Below are positions 15,169-23,518 of a DNA stretch of 64,000 nucleotides, one piece after another. Position 1 is the first letter of the stretch. Every line of letters begins with the position of its first letter. The stretch is from UBA5109 sp965661005 (GTDB lineage Bacteria; Pseudomonadota; Gammaproteobacteria; Pseudomonadales; Pseudohongiellaceae). The position numbers were made by a program, and so were the translations under genes. The DNA lies in assembly GCA_965661005.1 (NCBI GenBank), contig CBFICB010000003.1, positions 124,001 through 188,000 of the forward strand. The letters are read 5' to 3'. The notes beneath the pieces were generated by a model. The model did no database searches. It saw only the letters and a program-made list of their open reading frames with translations, and was not told where the DNA came from.

Positions 15169-15815
15169 AAGTCCAATCCCAGACGCTGTTTCACGACTGC
15201 TTTTATAGAAGCGTGCACACTTTCTATAGACTGGCTGGCATCTATTAAGATATGGGTTTCAGGTTGTGCTTTAGCAATCTGAAGAAATCCTTCACGCACT
15301 TTCTGCTGATAACTCAATCCTTTTTGTTCAAAACGGTCTTCCCTGCCCCCTCTTTGTTCAGCTCTTTGCAAAGAAATATTGGGATCCATGTCCAGAACTA
15401 TGGTCAATAAGGGCTTAAATTCTCCCACAACGATTTGATGAATTTGCTCAACTAAATCAAGACCAAGCCCACCTGCAACCCCCTGAAAGGCTCTGGAGGA
15501 GTCAGCAAATCGATCAGAGATGACCCAATTGCCGCTTGCAATATTAGGTAAAATGGTTTCTTGCAAGTGAGAACGACGAGCCGCATAAATTAGGAATAAC
15601 TCGCTTATATCATCCCAGCGACCAGTATCACCCTCGACAATAAGCTTTCTGATAGCTTCAGCAGATTCTGACCCTCCTGGTTCTCTGGTTAATATCACTG
15701 GATAAGCTGCCGCTTTCATGTCCTCAAGTAAGGCTCGGCTTTGAACGCCTTTGCCGGCGCCGTCAACTCCCTCAAAGACAATTAGGCCTGGTGTTTGTCT
15801 TTCACTGTTTGGCAT
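15165..15815 (-). CDS. tmk: Thymidylate kinase
   Basis: A 216-residue kinase that phosphorylates dTMP to dTDP. The P-loop is EGVDGAGKG (about 15-23). The DRX motif is SDRFADSSRAFQG, the lid is RGGREDRFEQKG, and the TREPGG substrate motif is at about 40-45. The residue after the P-loop lysine is Gly23 where nearly all P-loop kinases have Ser or Thr. I re-read the codons and the change is in the sequence as given. The start overlaps the mltG stop by one base (TAATG). Order mltG-tmk-holB-pilZ is conserved in gammaproteobacteria. Confidence 0.92.
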   Translation of the reverse strand: MPNSERQTPGLIVFEGVDGAGKGVQSRALLEDMKAAAYPVILTREPGGSESAEAIRKLIVEGDTGRWDDISELFLIYAARRSHLQETILPNIASGNWVISDRFADSSRAFQGVAGGLGLDLVEQIHQIVVGEFKPLLTIVLDMDPNISLQRAEQRGGREDRFEQKGLSYQQKVREGFLQIAKAQPETHILIDASQSIESVHASIKAVVKQRLGLDL

Positions 15816-16855
15816 TAATTTTCTATTCCTAGCTGAAATCTTTGTACAGCAGCATTATGTTCTTCTAATGTACTCGAGAAATAATGACTACCGTCGCCTC
15901 TGGCCACAAAATAAAGGTAACTACTGATATAAGGGTTCAAGGCAGCTCTGATCGCTTCTCTACCTGTTAATGCAATAGGTGTAGGCGGTAAACCATTAAT
16001 TCTATATGTATTGTAAGGGGTTAGCTCCTGTAAATGCGCTCTGGTTAAGTCACCGTCAAAACGACTACCTAAGCCATATATAACTGTTGGATCTGTTTGT
16101 AAACGCATATTATTTTGCAAACGATTAACAAAAACGCCTGCAATTAAATCACGTTCACCTGCTTGCCCTGTTTCTTTCTCAATTATAGATGCTAATATCA
16201 AGGCTTGATAAGGATTTTCAAATGGTAACGCAACTGCCCTTTGTTGCCATTCTGCGTCCAGAACTTGCTGCATCATAAGTGCAGCCCTTTCAATGATTTC
16301 CTTATCAGTCGTACCTGCACTGAAATTATAAGTATCAGGAAACATTAACCCTTCTGGATAAAAACTGGTGGCAAACACAGCCTGAATTTCCTCAGCATCA
16401 TTGTGATCCAGAGTGACTTCAATATTAGGATGAGACTGAATTTCCTGAATGGCCTGTTTTAGAGTCCAACCCTCAAGGATTCGGACGCGTTGATAGTAAA
16501 CATCCCCCTTCACCAATTTATCCAGCAAATCGAGAGGCGTAATGCCCTCTTCTAATTGATATTCTCCGGCCTTAATCTGAACAGCCTTTCCACTTAGTCG
16601 AGCGTAGACACGGAGATCGAAATCTGAATTTAAAACATCAAGAGAATAAAGCTGCTTACTGATTTGAGAAAAGGTTTGCCCGGTTTGAACCGTTAACAAG
16701 AGTGAGCCATCATCAGATTCAGGAATATTCAAAGGGGCGTGTAAATTCTGATAAGAAAAACCTGCTCTTAGCAACAAGCAAACAAGGATAATATAACTCC
16801 ATAAGAGCAATTGTTTGTACCAGACCGCTTGCTTTATTGAATTTGAAGGTTTCAC
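15815..16855 (-). CDS. mltG: MltG, endolytic murein transglycosylase
   Basis: A 346-residue inner-membrane protein of the YceG/MltG family. One N-terminal membrane anchor (about 13-32) is followed by a LysM-like region (VQTGQTFSQISKQLY), then the catalytic domain. The catalytic glutamate is E226 in LASIIEKETGQ, with the conserved QTDPTVIYG and YNTYRINGLPPTPI segments. It cleaves nascent glycan strands and sets their length. The start is GTG at 16855 with GAG six bases upstream. In related genomes pabC lies between fabF and mltG; here that gene is missing. Confidence 0.94.
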   Translation of the reverse strand: MKPSNSIKQAVWYKQLLLWSYIILVCLLLRAGFSYQNLHAPLNIPESDDGSLLLTVQTGQTFSQISKQLYSLDVLNSDFDLRVYARLSGKAVQIKAGEYQLEEGITPLDLLDKLVKGDVYYQRVRILEGWTLKQAIQEIQSHPNIEVTLDHNDAEEIQAVFATSFYPEGLMFPDTYNFSAGTTDKEIIERAALMMQQVLDAEWQQRAVALPFENPYQALILASIIEKETGQAGERDLIAGVFVNRLQNNMRLQTDPTVIYGLGSRFDGDLTRAHLQELTPYNTYRINGLPPTPIALTGREAIRAALNPYISSYLYFVARGDGSHYFSSTLEEHNAAVQRFQLGIEN

Positions 16856-17108
16856 GTACTTCTCTAAGTATCCAAGTGGCTACTTTTTAAATCATTAGGT
16901 TTACCAAGAGTAAAGTAGTCATTTCTATAAGTAATTTAAAAAAACGGCTCTAACTTCAAGCACACTATTACACAGGAAATGCCGACTGCCAATAACTAAA
17001 AAGATAGATCGCACTAAAGTAAGAGTGTGAGCAAGAGCTTTACGAAATTGACATCTTGTTACTGAGAGTCGTAAAGCAACTAAGATTAATTTGCGGCGAG
17101 TAATGAAG
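16856..17108. other. 253-bp spacer between fabF and mltG, usual site of pabC
   Basis: No coding frame is supported. An 8-bp inverted repeat, GCTTTACG at 17037-17044 and CGTAAAGC at 17070-17077, lies 32 bp after the fabF stop. It has no T-run, so its role is unclear. Confidence 0.5.
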
Positions 17109-18347
17109 TTAAATTTTTGAAAAAATTAAGGTGCCGTTAGTACCGCCAAAACCAAAAGAGTTAGTCATCACGGTATCAATTTTCATTTCCCTGCTTGTAT
17201 TGGGCACATAATCTAAATCACAACCTTCACCTGGCTTGTCCAGATTAATAGTTGGCGGAGCTAGCTGATCTCTTATACTCAATACGCTGAATACAGCTTC
17301 TACTGCACCAGCAGCCCCAAGTAAATGTCCGACCATCGATTTGGTAGAGCTTACAGCCAGTTTGCTAGCATTAGAGCCAAATACAGAGTGAATTGCTCTT
17401 GTTTCAGCCAAATCACCAGCTGGAGTCGATGTACCATGAGCATTAATATAATCGACTTTTTCAGCATCAAGCCCAGCATCATTCAAGGCATTTTTCATGC
17501 AACTTGCTGCTCCGTCGCCATTTTCTGACGGTGATGTGATGTGATAAGCATCCCCACTCATTCCAAAACCAACCAGTTCAGCATAAATTCTTGCACCGCG
17601 TTTTTTGGCCGCCTCATATTCTTCAAGTACCAATACGCCACTACCATCACCTAAGGCAAAACCATCTCGATTTCTATCCCAGGGGCGACTAGCCTCGTGC
17701 GGGGCATCATTTCGAGTTGAAAGTGCTCGTGCCGCACCAAAACCTCCGATTCCTATAGGAGAAGAAGCTTTTTCTGCCCCTCCAGCGATCATTGCATCTG
17801 CATCACCATAAGCAATCATTCGAGCGGCTAAACCTATTGTATGCGTACCTGTGCTGCATGCTGTTGAAATAGAAAGGTTAGGGCCTTGGAAATTTAAATG
17901 AATAGAGAGGTTGCCAGAAATCATATTGATGATTGAGCCTGGCACAAAGAAAGGAGAAATTCTTCTTGGTCCTGAATTATCTATTGTATGAACCGCTTCT
18001 TCAATATTGGTAATTCCCCCAATACCAGAGCCAACGAATACCCCCACTCTGCTGGGATCATAGGGCGAATCTTGCAGGCCAGCATCAGTCACTGCCTGAA
18101 TTCCCGCAGCCATTCCATACTGCAAAAAGGTGTCCATCCGCCTTGCTTCTTTTATAGGGATGTAAGTAGAGACATCAAAATCTTTGACGCAGCCGGCAAA
18201 ATGAGTGCTATATGCACTTACGTCGAAGTGATCAATTGTGGCAATACCGCTTTTCCCAGCTTTTAAATTAGCCCAGGTATCTTCAACAGTATTTCCGACT
18301 GAGGTCAAGGCCCCTAAACCGGTAATTACAACTCTTCTTTTGCTCAA
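17109..18347 (-). CDS. fabF: Beta-ketoacyl-ACP synthase II
   Basis: A 412-residue thiolase-fold condensing enzyme for fatty acid elongation. The Cys-His-His triad is C164 (STACSTGTH), H304 (NAHGTSTPAGD) and H341 (SMVGHLLGAAGA). The Gly-rich end NSFGFGGTNGTL is intact. The start is TTG at 18347: GAGG lies eight bases upstream and the product starts MSKRRVVITGLG as in the family. It follows acpP by 108 bp with a terminator between, so its expression depends on read-through or its own promoter. Confidence 0.95.
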   Translation of the reverse strand: MSKRRVVITGLGALTSVGNTVEDTWANLKAGKSGIATIDHFDVSAYSTHFAGCVKDFDVSTYIPIKEARRMDTFLQYGMAAGIQAVTDAGLQDSPYDPSRVGVFVGSGIGGITNIEEAVHTIDNSGPRRISPFFVPGSIINMISGNLSIHLNFQGPNLSISTACSTGTHTIGLAARMIAYGDADAMIAGGAEKASSPIGIGGFGAARALSTRNDAPHEASRPWDRNRDGFALGDGSGVLVLEEYEAAKKRGARIYAELVGFGMSGDAYHITSPSENGDGAASCMKNALNDAGLDAEKVDYINAHGTSTPAGDLAETRAIHSVFGSNASKLAVSSTKSMVGHLLGAAGAVEAVFSVLSIRDQLAPPTINLDKPGEGCDLDYVPNTSREMKIDTVMTNSFGFGGTNGTLIFSKI

Positions 18348-18400
18348 CTCCAGCCCCTCATATTCAGGCTTCAGTGCTTTGAATTATTGAAGAAAAAATA

Positions 18401-18437
18401 AAAAAGCTACACTTGGCTGAACCAAGGGTAGCTTTTT
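18401..18437 (-). terminator. Terminator/attenuator between acpP and fabF
   Basis: On the minus strand, AAAAAGCTAC and CTTGG arms pair with CCAAG and GTAGCTTTTT around a five-base loop, followed by TATTTTTT. It is a strong rho-independent terminator 20 bp after the acpP stop. It would let acpP be made in excess over fabF. Confidence 0.85.
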
Positions 18438-18455
18438 GTTTTTCAACACCTGCGA

Positions 18456-18689
18456 TTATAAATTGGCGTTAATGTAATCAATAGCAAGTTGCACAGTAGT
18501 GATTTTTTCAGCTTCTTCGTCTGGAATTTCAGTTTCAAACTCTTCTTCCAGAGCCATTACCAGCTCAACTGTATCTAGAGAGTCAGCACCTAAATCTTCT
18601 ACAAAAGAAGCTTCGTTTTTAACTTCTTCGTCCTTGACCCCAAGCTGCTCAGAAACTATTTTTTTTACTCGTTCTTCAACACTACTCAT
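18456..18689 (-). CDS. acpP: Acyl carrier protein
   Basis: A 77-residue, very acidic four-helix protein. The phosphopantetheine serine is S37 in the GADSLDTVELVMALEEEF motif, the same numbering as E. coli AcpP after its Met. It carries acyl chains for all fatty acid and lipid synthesis steps. AGGAG lies ten bases before ATG 18689. About 200 bp of AT-rich sequence separates it from fabG upstream, so it likely has its own promoter. Confidence 0.98.
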   Translation of the reverse strand: MSSVEERVKKIVSEQLGVKDEEVKNEASFVEDLGADSLDTVELVMALEEEFETEIPDEEAEKITTVQLAIDYINANL

Positions 18690-18886
18690 ATTTTATGTGC
18701 TCCTAGTTTAAGTATATAAACAGGCTCGGCTTAACAGATTAAACCAGGCTTATTCAGTTGATTCTTTTGACTTTAAATCTTCTTTATGAATATTTATTTG
18801 TTTTAATTTTAATTTGCTTAAATAATTTTTTAGCAGTTTACCTTTTTTACAACAAATTGTAATTAAATTATCTGCAATTATATGCA

Positions 18887-19633
18887 TCAACCCATGTACA
18901 TGCCACCATTCACATGCAGGGTTTCTCCGGTAATATAAGAAGCTTCTTCTGAAGCAAGAAAGCCCACAGCCGAGGCTATTTCTTCAGGCTTTCCATAACG
19001 ACTTAAAGGAATTTTACTGAGTAATATTTCGCTATGTTCTTGACTTATTTCTTTAGTCATATCGGTGTCGATAAAACCAGGAGCAATACAATTCACAGTA
19101 ATGCTTCTTGAACCCAACTCAATCGCTAAGGCTCTTGAAAAACCTTCAATACCTGCTTTTGAAGCTGCGTAGTTAGATTGCCCTAGATTTCCACTGGATC
19201 CCACTACGGAGCTTATACTAATGATCCTACCCCAACGCGCTTTAGTCATACCCCTTACAAGGGCTTTGGACAACCTAAAGATGGAGCTTAAGTTAGTATT
19301 GATAACTTCTTCCCATTCCTCGGCTTTCATTCTCATAAGAATATTATCCTTAGTGACTCCAGCATTATTGACTAATATTTGGGGCGCACCGAAATCGTCT
19401 TGTACCAAAGAGCAAAAATTTTCTATTGAGTCTTGATCGGTGACATTGAGACAATAACCTTTACCTGCAATACCAGCTTCAGCTAGATAAGCTGAAATAT
19501 TTTCAGCACCCGCTTCTGTCGTTGCTGTTCCTATTACTTTACATTTCCTTTGCCGACCTAACTCTATTGCAATCGCTTTACCTATGCCTCGGCTAGCCCC
19601 GCTAACTACCGCAATTTTATCCATTATGCTCAT
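18887..19633 (-). CDS. fabG: 3-oxoacyl-ACP reductase
   Basis: A 248-residue short-chain dehydrogenase. The NADPH motif GASRGIGKA is at about 12-20 and the NNAG strand is at about 88-91. The catalytic Ser-Tyr-Lys set is in SISSVVGSSGNLGQSNYAASKAG. The C-terminus YITGETLHVNGGMYMG is characteristic of FabG. It reduces 3-ketoacyl-ACP in elongation. AGGA precedes ATG 19633 by seven bases; a second ATG lies three codons in. It follows fabD by 15 bp. Confidence 0.96.
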   Translation of the reverse strand: MSIMDKIAVVSGASRGIGKAIAIELGRQRKCKVIGTATTEAGAENISAYLAEAGIAGKGYCLNVTDQDSIENFCSLVQDDFGAPQILVNNAGVTKDNILMRMKAEEWEEVINTNLSSIFRLSKALVRGMTKARWGRIISISSVVGSSGNLGQSNYAASKAGIEGFSRALAIELGSRSITVNCIAPGFIDTDMTKEISQEHSEILLSKIPLSRYGKPEEIASAVGFLASEEASYITGETLHVNGGMYMG

Positions 19634-19648
19634 AATTAATTCCTATTT

Positions 19649-20590
19649 TTAAACCTGTATATGCAGAGCCGCTTCCAAACTAGGACTATCATTGATGACC
19701 GAAGCGTCCATCTCAGGCGCTATTCTTTTATTTAACCCACATAAAACCTTTCCTGGACCAATCTCAACAACCCTTTGAAGGCCTTTTTGCTTTAAGGTGT
19801 TAATAGTTTCGACCCATGGAACCGGGCTATATATTTGCTTAATGAGGTTTTCCTTGATTGCTCCAGTATCGTCAGAGCTTAATGTCAGGCTGTAATTTTG
19901 TAATACAGGTATTTTTGACTCATTAAAGGCTATATCTTTTAGCACTTCTGCAAAATTTTCAGCGGCTGGCAACATTAGTTCTGAATGAAAAGGTGCACTG
20001 ACGGGCAGAGGTAATGCGCGCTTAGCGCCTTTTGAATTGCAAGATTCAATAGCACGATTAACAGCATCGGCATGACCTGCAATCACAACTTGTCCCGGAG
20101 AATTAAAGTTAACGGCACTGACAAGCTCTTCTTGAGCCGCTTCCTTACAAGCCGCGATGACTTCAGCATCCGCTAAACCCACGATAGCGGCCATAGCGCC
20201 GACACCAACTGGTACAGCCGACTGCATAAACTCTCCCCGCTTCTCCACCAGCATAACAGCATCCTCAAAAGCAATTACGCCACTGCTCACTAGTGCTGAA
20301 TATTCACCGAGGCTATGTCCAGCCATAAAACCTGGCCTATAACCCCCTTGTTGCAGCCATAAGCGCCAAATAGATATTGATGCCGTTAGAATGGCTGGCT
20401 GGGTAATATGAGTAAGCGAAAGTTTGTTTTCTGGATCATTTTGGCATAGTTCCCACAAGTCGTAACCTAAGATGTCAGAAGCATCATCAAAAGTAGCTTG
20501 TATGATTGGATGGGCAGTTGCCAGTTCAGCCAGCATACCCTCTTTTTGTGAACCTTGGCCTGGAAATATAAAGGCTGTTTCTTGCTGCAT
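19649..20590 (-). CDS. fabD: Malonyl-CoA:ACP transacylase
   Basis: A 313-residue acyltransferase. The FPGQGSQ oxyanion motif is at 9-15, the nucleophile is S93 in GHSLGEYSAL, and the active-site histidine is in SAPFHSELM near residue 201. It loads malonyl groups on ACP. AGGA lies eight bases before ATG 20590. Upstream it follows rpmF directly; plsX and fabH, usually found between them, are absent. Confidence 0.96.
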   Translation of the reverse strand: MQQETAFIFPGQGSQKEGMLAELATAHPIIQATFDDASDILGYDLWELCQNDPENKLSLTHITQPAILTASISIWRLWLQQGGYRPGFMAGHSLGEYSALVSSGVIAFEDAVMLVEKRGEFMQSAVPVGVGAMAAIVGLADAEVIAACKEAAQEELVSAVNFNSPGQVVIAGHADAVNRAIESCNSKGAKRALPLPVSAPFHSELMLPAAENFAEVLKDIAFNESKIPVLQNYSLTLSSDDTGAIKENLIKQIYSPVPWVETINTLKQKGLQRVVEIGPGKVLCGLNKRIAPEMDASVINDSPSLEAALHIQV

Positions 20591-20637
20591 GAATTTATCC
20601 TGAAAAGACTCAATAGCGATTATTGCTTAACCCATAA

Positions 20638-20666
20638 CTAAAAGCAGCTATTTAAGCTGCTTTTAG
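20638..20666 (-). terminator. Hairpin between rpmF and fabD
   Basis: A perfect 11-bp stem (CTAAAAGCAGC and its complement) with a seven-base loop lies 30 bp after the rpmF stop. Only a short T-rich part follows, inside the stem itself, so it may be a weak terminator, an attenuator or an RNA stabiliser. Confidence 0.55.
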
Positions 20667-20696
20667 AGAAATCTAGGTGGTGGTTGGGAGTGAGAC

Positions 20697-20876
20697 TTAA
20701 TCGTCATTAGCTTCAACTACTTGACGACCTTTATAGAAGCCGTCTGGGGTTATGTGGTGCCTTCTATGGCGCTCTCCAGTAGTTTCATCAGTTGAAATAG
20801 TTCCTTTGGGCAGTGAATCATGTGAACGACGCATACCACGTCTTGACCTTGTTACTTTACTTTTTTGGACCGCCAT
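20697..20876 (-). CDS. rpmF: Ribosomal protein bL32
   Basis: A 59-residue basic protein: MAVQKSKVTRSRRGMRRSHD at the start, then the RRHHITPDGFYKGRQVV end typical of L32. E. coli L32 has 57 codons. Cysteine zinc ligands are absent, as in the zinc-free form. GAGGAG lies eight bases before ATG 20876. It is a component of the large ribosomal subunit. It sits between yceD and fabD, as in most gammaproteobacteria. Confidence 0.97.
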   Translation of the reverse strand: MAVQKSKVTRSRRGMRRSHDSLPKGTISTDETTGERHRRHHITPDGFYKGRQVVEANDD

Positions 20877-20982
20877 GCGGGCTACTCCTCTATTTTAGAA
20901 TTTTGTTTCAACATATGAGTATTTTACTAAACATTCGTCTATGCTTCGATACTCTTTTCTGTATGTCCGTATATCCGTAAAC

Positions 20983-21010
20983 TATCCGTTATCCGTTATC
21001 CGTTATCCGT
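20983..21010. repeat. Heptanucleotide tandem repeat (TATCCGT)4
   Basis: Four perfect head-to-tail copies of TATCCGT end eight bases before the yceD stop codon (minus strand), and two or three degenerate copies extend the array leftward to about 20962. It lies between yceD and rpmF, so copy number would change their spacing without breaking a frame. Confidence 0.9.
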
Positions 21011-21017
21011 TTTTCAT

Positions 21018-21590
21018 CTATCGATTTTCTTTATCTACATTATCCTTGGCTGATACGAGCTGTTCCTTTAAAACCTCTAGTTCAGCAAAAGCCTTACTAT
21101 TCAGAGTTTGCCGGCCACTTTCCTGTAGGCTTACAAGCTTGGGGTTACAATCAACCTTGTCGTGATAGATTACCAACGGCAAACTCAAGATAAGCTCATC
21201 TTCAACTAGAGCTAACAAATCCAACTTGCCTTCAAAGCTTAATACGACCTCAAGCTCATCTTCTGCAAGTTCTCTGTCACCACTTGCAACAAGTTCATCC
21301 AGCACCTGGACACTGAACTCTGATGACAAGTTATGCTCCACCCCCTGCAAACACCGTTGGCATGGAAGGAACAGGACGCTACTTATTTCCCCGCTTAAAA
21401 TATACCGACCTTGATCGTTCTTGATAAAGGTCAGATCTACTTCTATTTTAGACTCTGTAAACTCTTCAGCTTTACTTAAATATGGCTCAAGCCGCTTGCA
21501 TGAAAGCAGAGGCAATGAAGTCTTTAAGTGCGCTTCCTGAGAGAAAAATTTTCTAACATCAATTATCTCAGGGAATGGCTGTGGCGACAT
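21018..21590 (-). CDS. yceD: YceD (DUF177) family protein, 23S rRNA accumulation factor
   Basis: A 190-residue DUF177 protein. The FLPCQRCLQGV cysteine motif (about 74-80) and the acidic ELAEDELEVV...LDLLALVEDELILSLPLVIYHD block are family marks. The C-terminus has a lone cysteine in DCNP; the family usually has a CxxC-like end, so metal binding is unclear. The protein is linked to 23S rRNA processing in E. coli and to plant chloroplasts. It stands first in the yceD-rpmF-fab strand. ATG at 21590 is the only sensible start. Confidence 0.88.
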   Translation of the reverse strand: MSPQPFPEIIDVRKFFSQEAHLKTSLPLLSCKRLEPYLSKAEEFTESKIEVDLTFIKNDQGRYILSGEISSVLFLPCQRCLQGVEHNLSSEFSVQVLDELVASGDRELAEDELEVVLSFEGKLDLLALVEDELILSLPLVIYHDKVDCNPKLVSLQESGRQTLNSKAFAELEVLKEQLVSAKDNVDKENR

Positions 21591-21694
21591 AGGCGCGCAT
21601 GATAGGGATTGAACTGTTCTATGTCAAAGAAAAATAAGACTTTTTACACTTATTAAGAGTGATTATTCAGTACTATTTATGTTCCTTTCAGAGC

Positions 21695-22642
21695 TTAAAT
21701 TACGCTAAGCGTCTTTAAGGCCATTTTGAATTTCTCATCATAAGGAGCTGATACCTTGATAAGTACTTTGGAAATGGGATGCTTAAACTCTAAACTATTA
21801 GCATGCAGGCATAAACGGCTTATGCCCATTTTGCAAAGCTGCTTTCTTTGTTCGGGTTTACTGTATTTCTCATCACCGCAAAGCGGGAAGCCTGCAAACT
21901 GGGCATGCACCCGTATTTGATGGGTTCTTCCTGTCCTGGGCTGAGCTAAAATGAGGCTATGCTGTCTGTAATGTTGCAAAAGTTTAAAGGTGGTCTGTGC
22001 ATTTTGCCCTTCTTCATCAACATAAACTTTACGCTCTCCACCGGCTTCAGGAGCCCTTTGCAGATTAGCGCTGACTACATTAAACCCCTCAGGCCATAGC
22101 CCATGAACCAGGGCATGATAATCCTTCTTAATTGTTCGAGCTTTAAAATCGCTTTGTAAGTATTTTAAGATACTGGAATTCCTCGCTATTAATATACACC
22201 CTGAAGTCCCTTTGTCTATTCGATGTATTAATTCCAGATACTCACCCTCATAAATGTGACGTAACACCTCAATCAGACTGATTTTGACGCCGGTTCCAGC
22301 GTGCACTGAAATTCCTGAGGGCTTATTAACAACCAACAGACTCTCATCCTGAAAGATAATTGAATCGCTAATTAGCTGAGTTAAATCCCTTGTAGGGATC
22401 CGCGGTTCTGAATTTGAAACACGAATTGGGGGCACTCTGACAATATCATTAAGAGCTAATTTGTAATCAGGTTTTATGCGTTTACCATTAACTCTTACTT
22501 CACCTTTTCGAATAATGCGATAAATTCGTGTTTTCGGAACTCCTTTTAAACGCGAAATCAAGAAATTATCGAGCCTTTGCCCCAAGCTATTGGCATCAAT
22601 TTCCAGTTTCTGGACTCTTGAAGCTAATTTCTCGTCTGCCAT
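21695..22642 (-). CDS. rluC: 23S rRNA pseudouridine synthase C
   Basis: A 315-residue RluA-family enzyme. An S4 RNA-binding domain at about 20-75 (QRLDNFLISRL) precedes the catalytic domain. Catalytic D143 is in HRIDKGTSG, where the common form is HRLDRDTSG. The GRTHQIRVHAQFAGFPLCGD motif is intact. RluC modifies U955, U2504 and U2580 in 23S rRNA (E. coli numbering). It is divergent from rne, as in E. coli and Pseudomonas, which supports RluC over RluD or RluA. Confidence 0.94.
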   Translation of the reverse strand: MADEKLASRVQKLEIDANSLGQRLDNFLISRLKGVPKTRIYRIIRKGEVRVNGKRIKPDYKLALNDIVRVPPIRVSNSEPRIPTRDLTQLISDSIIFQDESLLVVNKPSGISVHAGTGVKISLIEVLRHIYEGEYLELIHRIDKGTSGCILIARNSSILKYLQSDFKARTIKKDYHALVHGLWPEGFNVVSANLQRAPEAGGERKVYVDEEGQNAQTTFKLLQHYRQHSLILAQPRTGRTHQIRVHAQFAGFPLCGDEKYSKPEQRKQLCKMGISRLCLHANSLEFKHPISKVLIKVSAPYDEKFKMALKTLSVI

Positions 22643-23518
22643 AGTGATCTTAGCCTACTCTTGAAAAGAGCGCGGATTGTAGCAAAGCCGCCTGGAAATC
22701 ACAGATAATAATTCCAGCAACAAACTAAGCTGAAACTCAGTAAAGCGTCATAAATAATTGAAGTAACTAGATTTTACTGTTATATTCCGCCTCGGTAGAG
22801 CTTACAAAATACCGTTACGCTCATAGCCATTTTTCATGAATTAGTGACTATTACATTAATTCAACCCAGATACACACCGGCCATATGCCGTGTTACATGA
22901 AATTAAACACAGCTTTATAGTTAAAATAATGTAACAGTTGATAAAACAAAGGATTGAATAACCCAAAAAGAATTTAGTAAAAGAATTAAACGATTAAACA
23001 AAAGCAGTAAAAGTAGTAAATGCAAGAATTAAACGTTAGTCCCTGTAATAGCTAACTAGTCAATGATTTAACTAGAAGCCGCTCTAACGTAGCAATACCC
23101 GATAAAGGGTCTAAATATAAAACAGGTATTAACAAACAATAAACAAAACAGTCCTGCTAATGCAGGCTTATTAACTCGGTCAGACCGGGTAACAGAATTA
23201 GAATATAGATATTGAGAAGCAGTGAACTTATTTACTGTAAGAACAAGTTTAAAAATAACACTTTTATAGCCTTGGTAATAAAGCCTTTGCGACAGAGTGC
23301 TAATTAATAACTCAAGATTAATTAAAGTTTATGACCTGAGTGAACATAGCTAAAAGATGGTTTACTAATCTTTTTAAGCAAGATAAATCTTGTAAATATA
23401 TAATAAAAACAAATAGTTATTATATAAACCTCATCTATATCCTGAATAATATGTCAGCTTCTTGATATATCATTCGCCGTTACCCGCTTCTGTCCCAACA
23501 GAGAAATAGCGGAACATT
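22643..23518. other. 876-bp rluC/rne divergent region: long rne leader
   Basis: No protein-coding frame is convincing here. A promoter is visible at 22758-22786, giving an rne 5' leader of about 725 nt. The leader is A-rich with small hairpins: CCTGC-TAAT-GCAGG at 23153-23166 and ACTCGGT-CAG-ACCGGGT at 23174-23190. A 12-bp direct repeat (AAGAATTAAACG) occurs at 22981 and 23024. By analogy with E. coli rne, whose 361-nt leader is cleaved by RNase E itself for feedback, this region is probably the autoregulatory leader. Confidence 0.65.
22758..22786 (+). promoter_or_regulatory. Probable sigma-70 promoter of rne
   Basis: TTGAAG (22758-22763), a 17-bp spacer, then TATATT (22781-22786) preceded by TG. 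Transcription would start near 22793. Confidence 0.6.

Noticed and set aside
23040..23160. Coding potential in the rne leader
   Set aside because: All frames are short and broken, with A-rich codons and no ribosome sites.
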